Source of the DNA: CAVPGH01 sp046726955
GTDB lineage: Bacteria; Acidobacteriota; Vicinamibacteria; Fen-336
Reading direction: 5' to 3'
NCBI GenBank assembly: GCA_046726955.1
Contig: JBKPBQ010000385.1
Coordinates: 1-14,461 of the forward strand
Length of the DNA stretch: 14,461 bases
Shown here: piece by piece, positions 13,977 to 14,461 of the stretch
Layout: each line of letters begins with the position of its first letter
How positions within the stretch are numbered: position 1 is the stretch's first letter
The notes under the pieces: model-generated
What the model saw: only the letters and a program-made list of their open reading frames with translations
The model's database searches: none
What the model was told of the DNA's origin: nothing
Program-made: the position numbers and the translations under genes

Positions 13977-14461
13977 CTAGTGTATACCGTTCGACGTGTC
14001 CGTCGGCTCCTCGTCCTCGCCCTTCGCCACCTTCACGAGCGCGGGGCGGAGCAGCCGGTCCTTGAATCGGTAGCCCTTGCGGAAGACCTCCACCACCGTG
14101 CCGTCCTCGAAGCCCGGAACGGCCTCGTGGAGCAGCGCCTGGTGGCGCACGGGGTCGAAGGCGGCGCCCGTCGGGTCCTCGACCACCATTCCGTGGCTCT
14201 CCAGGAGGGCGAGGAGCTCGCGGCGCGTCAGCTCCACACCCTGGCGCAGGGCCTCGGCGCCGCCGTCGGCCTTGAGCGCGCTGTCCAGGTGGTCGAGGGT
14301 GGGGATGAGGTCCTTGAAGACCGCGGCCTTGGCCTCGAACGACGCCTGCTGGTTGTCGCGCTCGACGCGCTTTCTGTAGTTCTCGAAGTCGGCGCGCTTC
14401 CGGAGGAGCTGGTCCCGCAGGGCGTCGCGCTCCTGGCGGAGGAGCGACGTCGCCTCCGGCG
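13977..14461 (-). CDS. grpE: Protein GrpE, nucleotide exchange factor (5' end cut by window edge)
   Basis: The frame is open from the right edge; about 161 residues are visible, lacking the N-terminus. GrpE is the dimeric factor that releases ADP from DnaK. The long coiled-coil helix shows RADFENYRKRVERDN, then LIPTLDHLDSALK; the C-terminal beta domain shows GMVVEDPTGAAFDPVRHQA, then GTVVEVFRKGYRFKDRLLRP. An internal GTG at 14237 is not the real start, since GrpE sequence clearly continues upstream. It ends 45 bp before dnaK. hrcA commonly precedes grpE but lies outside the window. Confidence 0.95.
   Translation of the reverse strand, partial: PEATSLLRQERDALRDQLLRKRADFENYRKRVERDNQQASFEAKAAVFKDLIPTLDHLDSALKADGGAEALRQGVELTRRELLALLESHGMVVEDPTGAAFDPVRHQALLHEAVPGFEDGTVVEVFRKGYRFKDRLLRPALVKVAKGEDEEPTDTSNGIH

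Noticed and set aside
13977..14237. Complete 86-residue gene from the GTG at 14237
   Set aside because: In-frame translation continues upstream to the window edge with clear GrpE coiled-coil sequence, so this is an internal codon of a truncated grpE.
1..14461. Mobile elements, CRISPR arrays, tRNA or rRNA genes, defence or biosynthetic clusters
   Set aside because: No transposase or integrase motifs, regular spaced repeats, tRNA-like cloverleafs or related genes seen; the content is housekeeping.

Overview
The window is a compact, very GC-rich stretch of bacterial chromosome with strong G/C preference at third codon positions. It carries conserved housekeeping genes and no sign of a mobile element, phage, CRISPR array, rRNA or tRNA. 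Type IV pilus retraction ATPase, periplasmic-type lytic transglycosylase, eukaryotic-like Ser/Thr kinase and the order grpE-dnaK-dnaJ-prmA-rsmE point to a high-GC Gram-negative bacterium. Acidobacteriota or a myxobacterium/deltaproteobacterium-like lineage fits best, but this is inference from gene content and protein flavour, not a placement.

Layout, left to right: one plus-strand gene (259-642) encodes a small DUF4870/Tic20-like membrane protein. It is preceded by a consensus-like sigma-70 promoter and a strong ribosome binding site. A GC-rich hairpin fills the gap to the convergent gene. Everything from 703 to the right edge is on the minus strand, so it is transcribed right to left.

The first minus-strand block, at the right, is a heat-shock and ribosome-modification cluster: grpE (cut by the window edge), dnaK, dnaJ, prmA (L11 methyltransferase), rsmE (16S rRNA U1498 methyltransferase) and a soluble Ser/Thr protein kinase with a C-terminal zinc ribbon. 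The kinase may also have its own extended -10 promoter, placed so close to the ATG that the transcript would be nearly leaderless.

The second block starts at a near-perfect promoter (8337-8365) whose -35 box sits inside a 10-bp-arm inverted repeat. It reads ilvE, pilT, recX, alaS, a lytic transglycosylase, then a TPR-AIM24 fusion protein. Spacing is tight: recX/alaS overlap by 4 bp, alaS/transglycosylase by 11 bp, and the remaining gaps are 10-48 bp, so one six-gene operon ending at the 666-702 hairpin is likely. It mixes amino-acid synthesis, translation, DNA repair control, pilus motility and cell-wall turnover.

I found no convincing new multi-gene system. The points most worth a second look are the TPR-AIM24 fusion, the transglycosylase flanked by two similar short modules, the zinc-ribbon kinase with its odd promoter and altered catalytic loop, the dyads at three promoters, a probable CTG start for prmA, a DnaK without the usual C-terminal tail, and a cysteine insertion in AlaRS.
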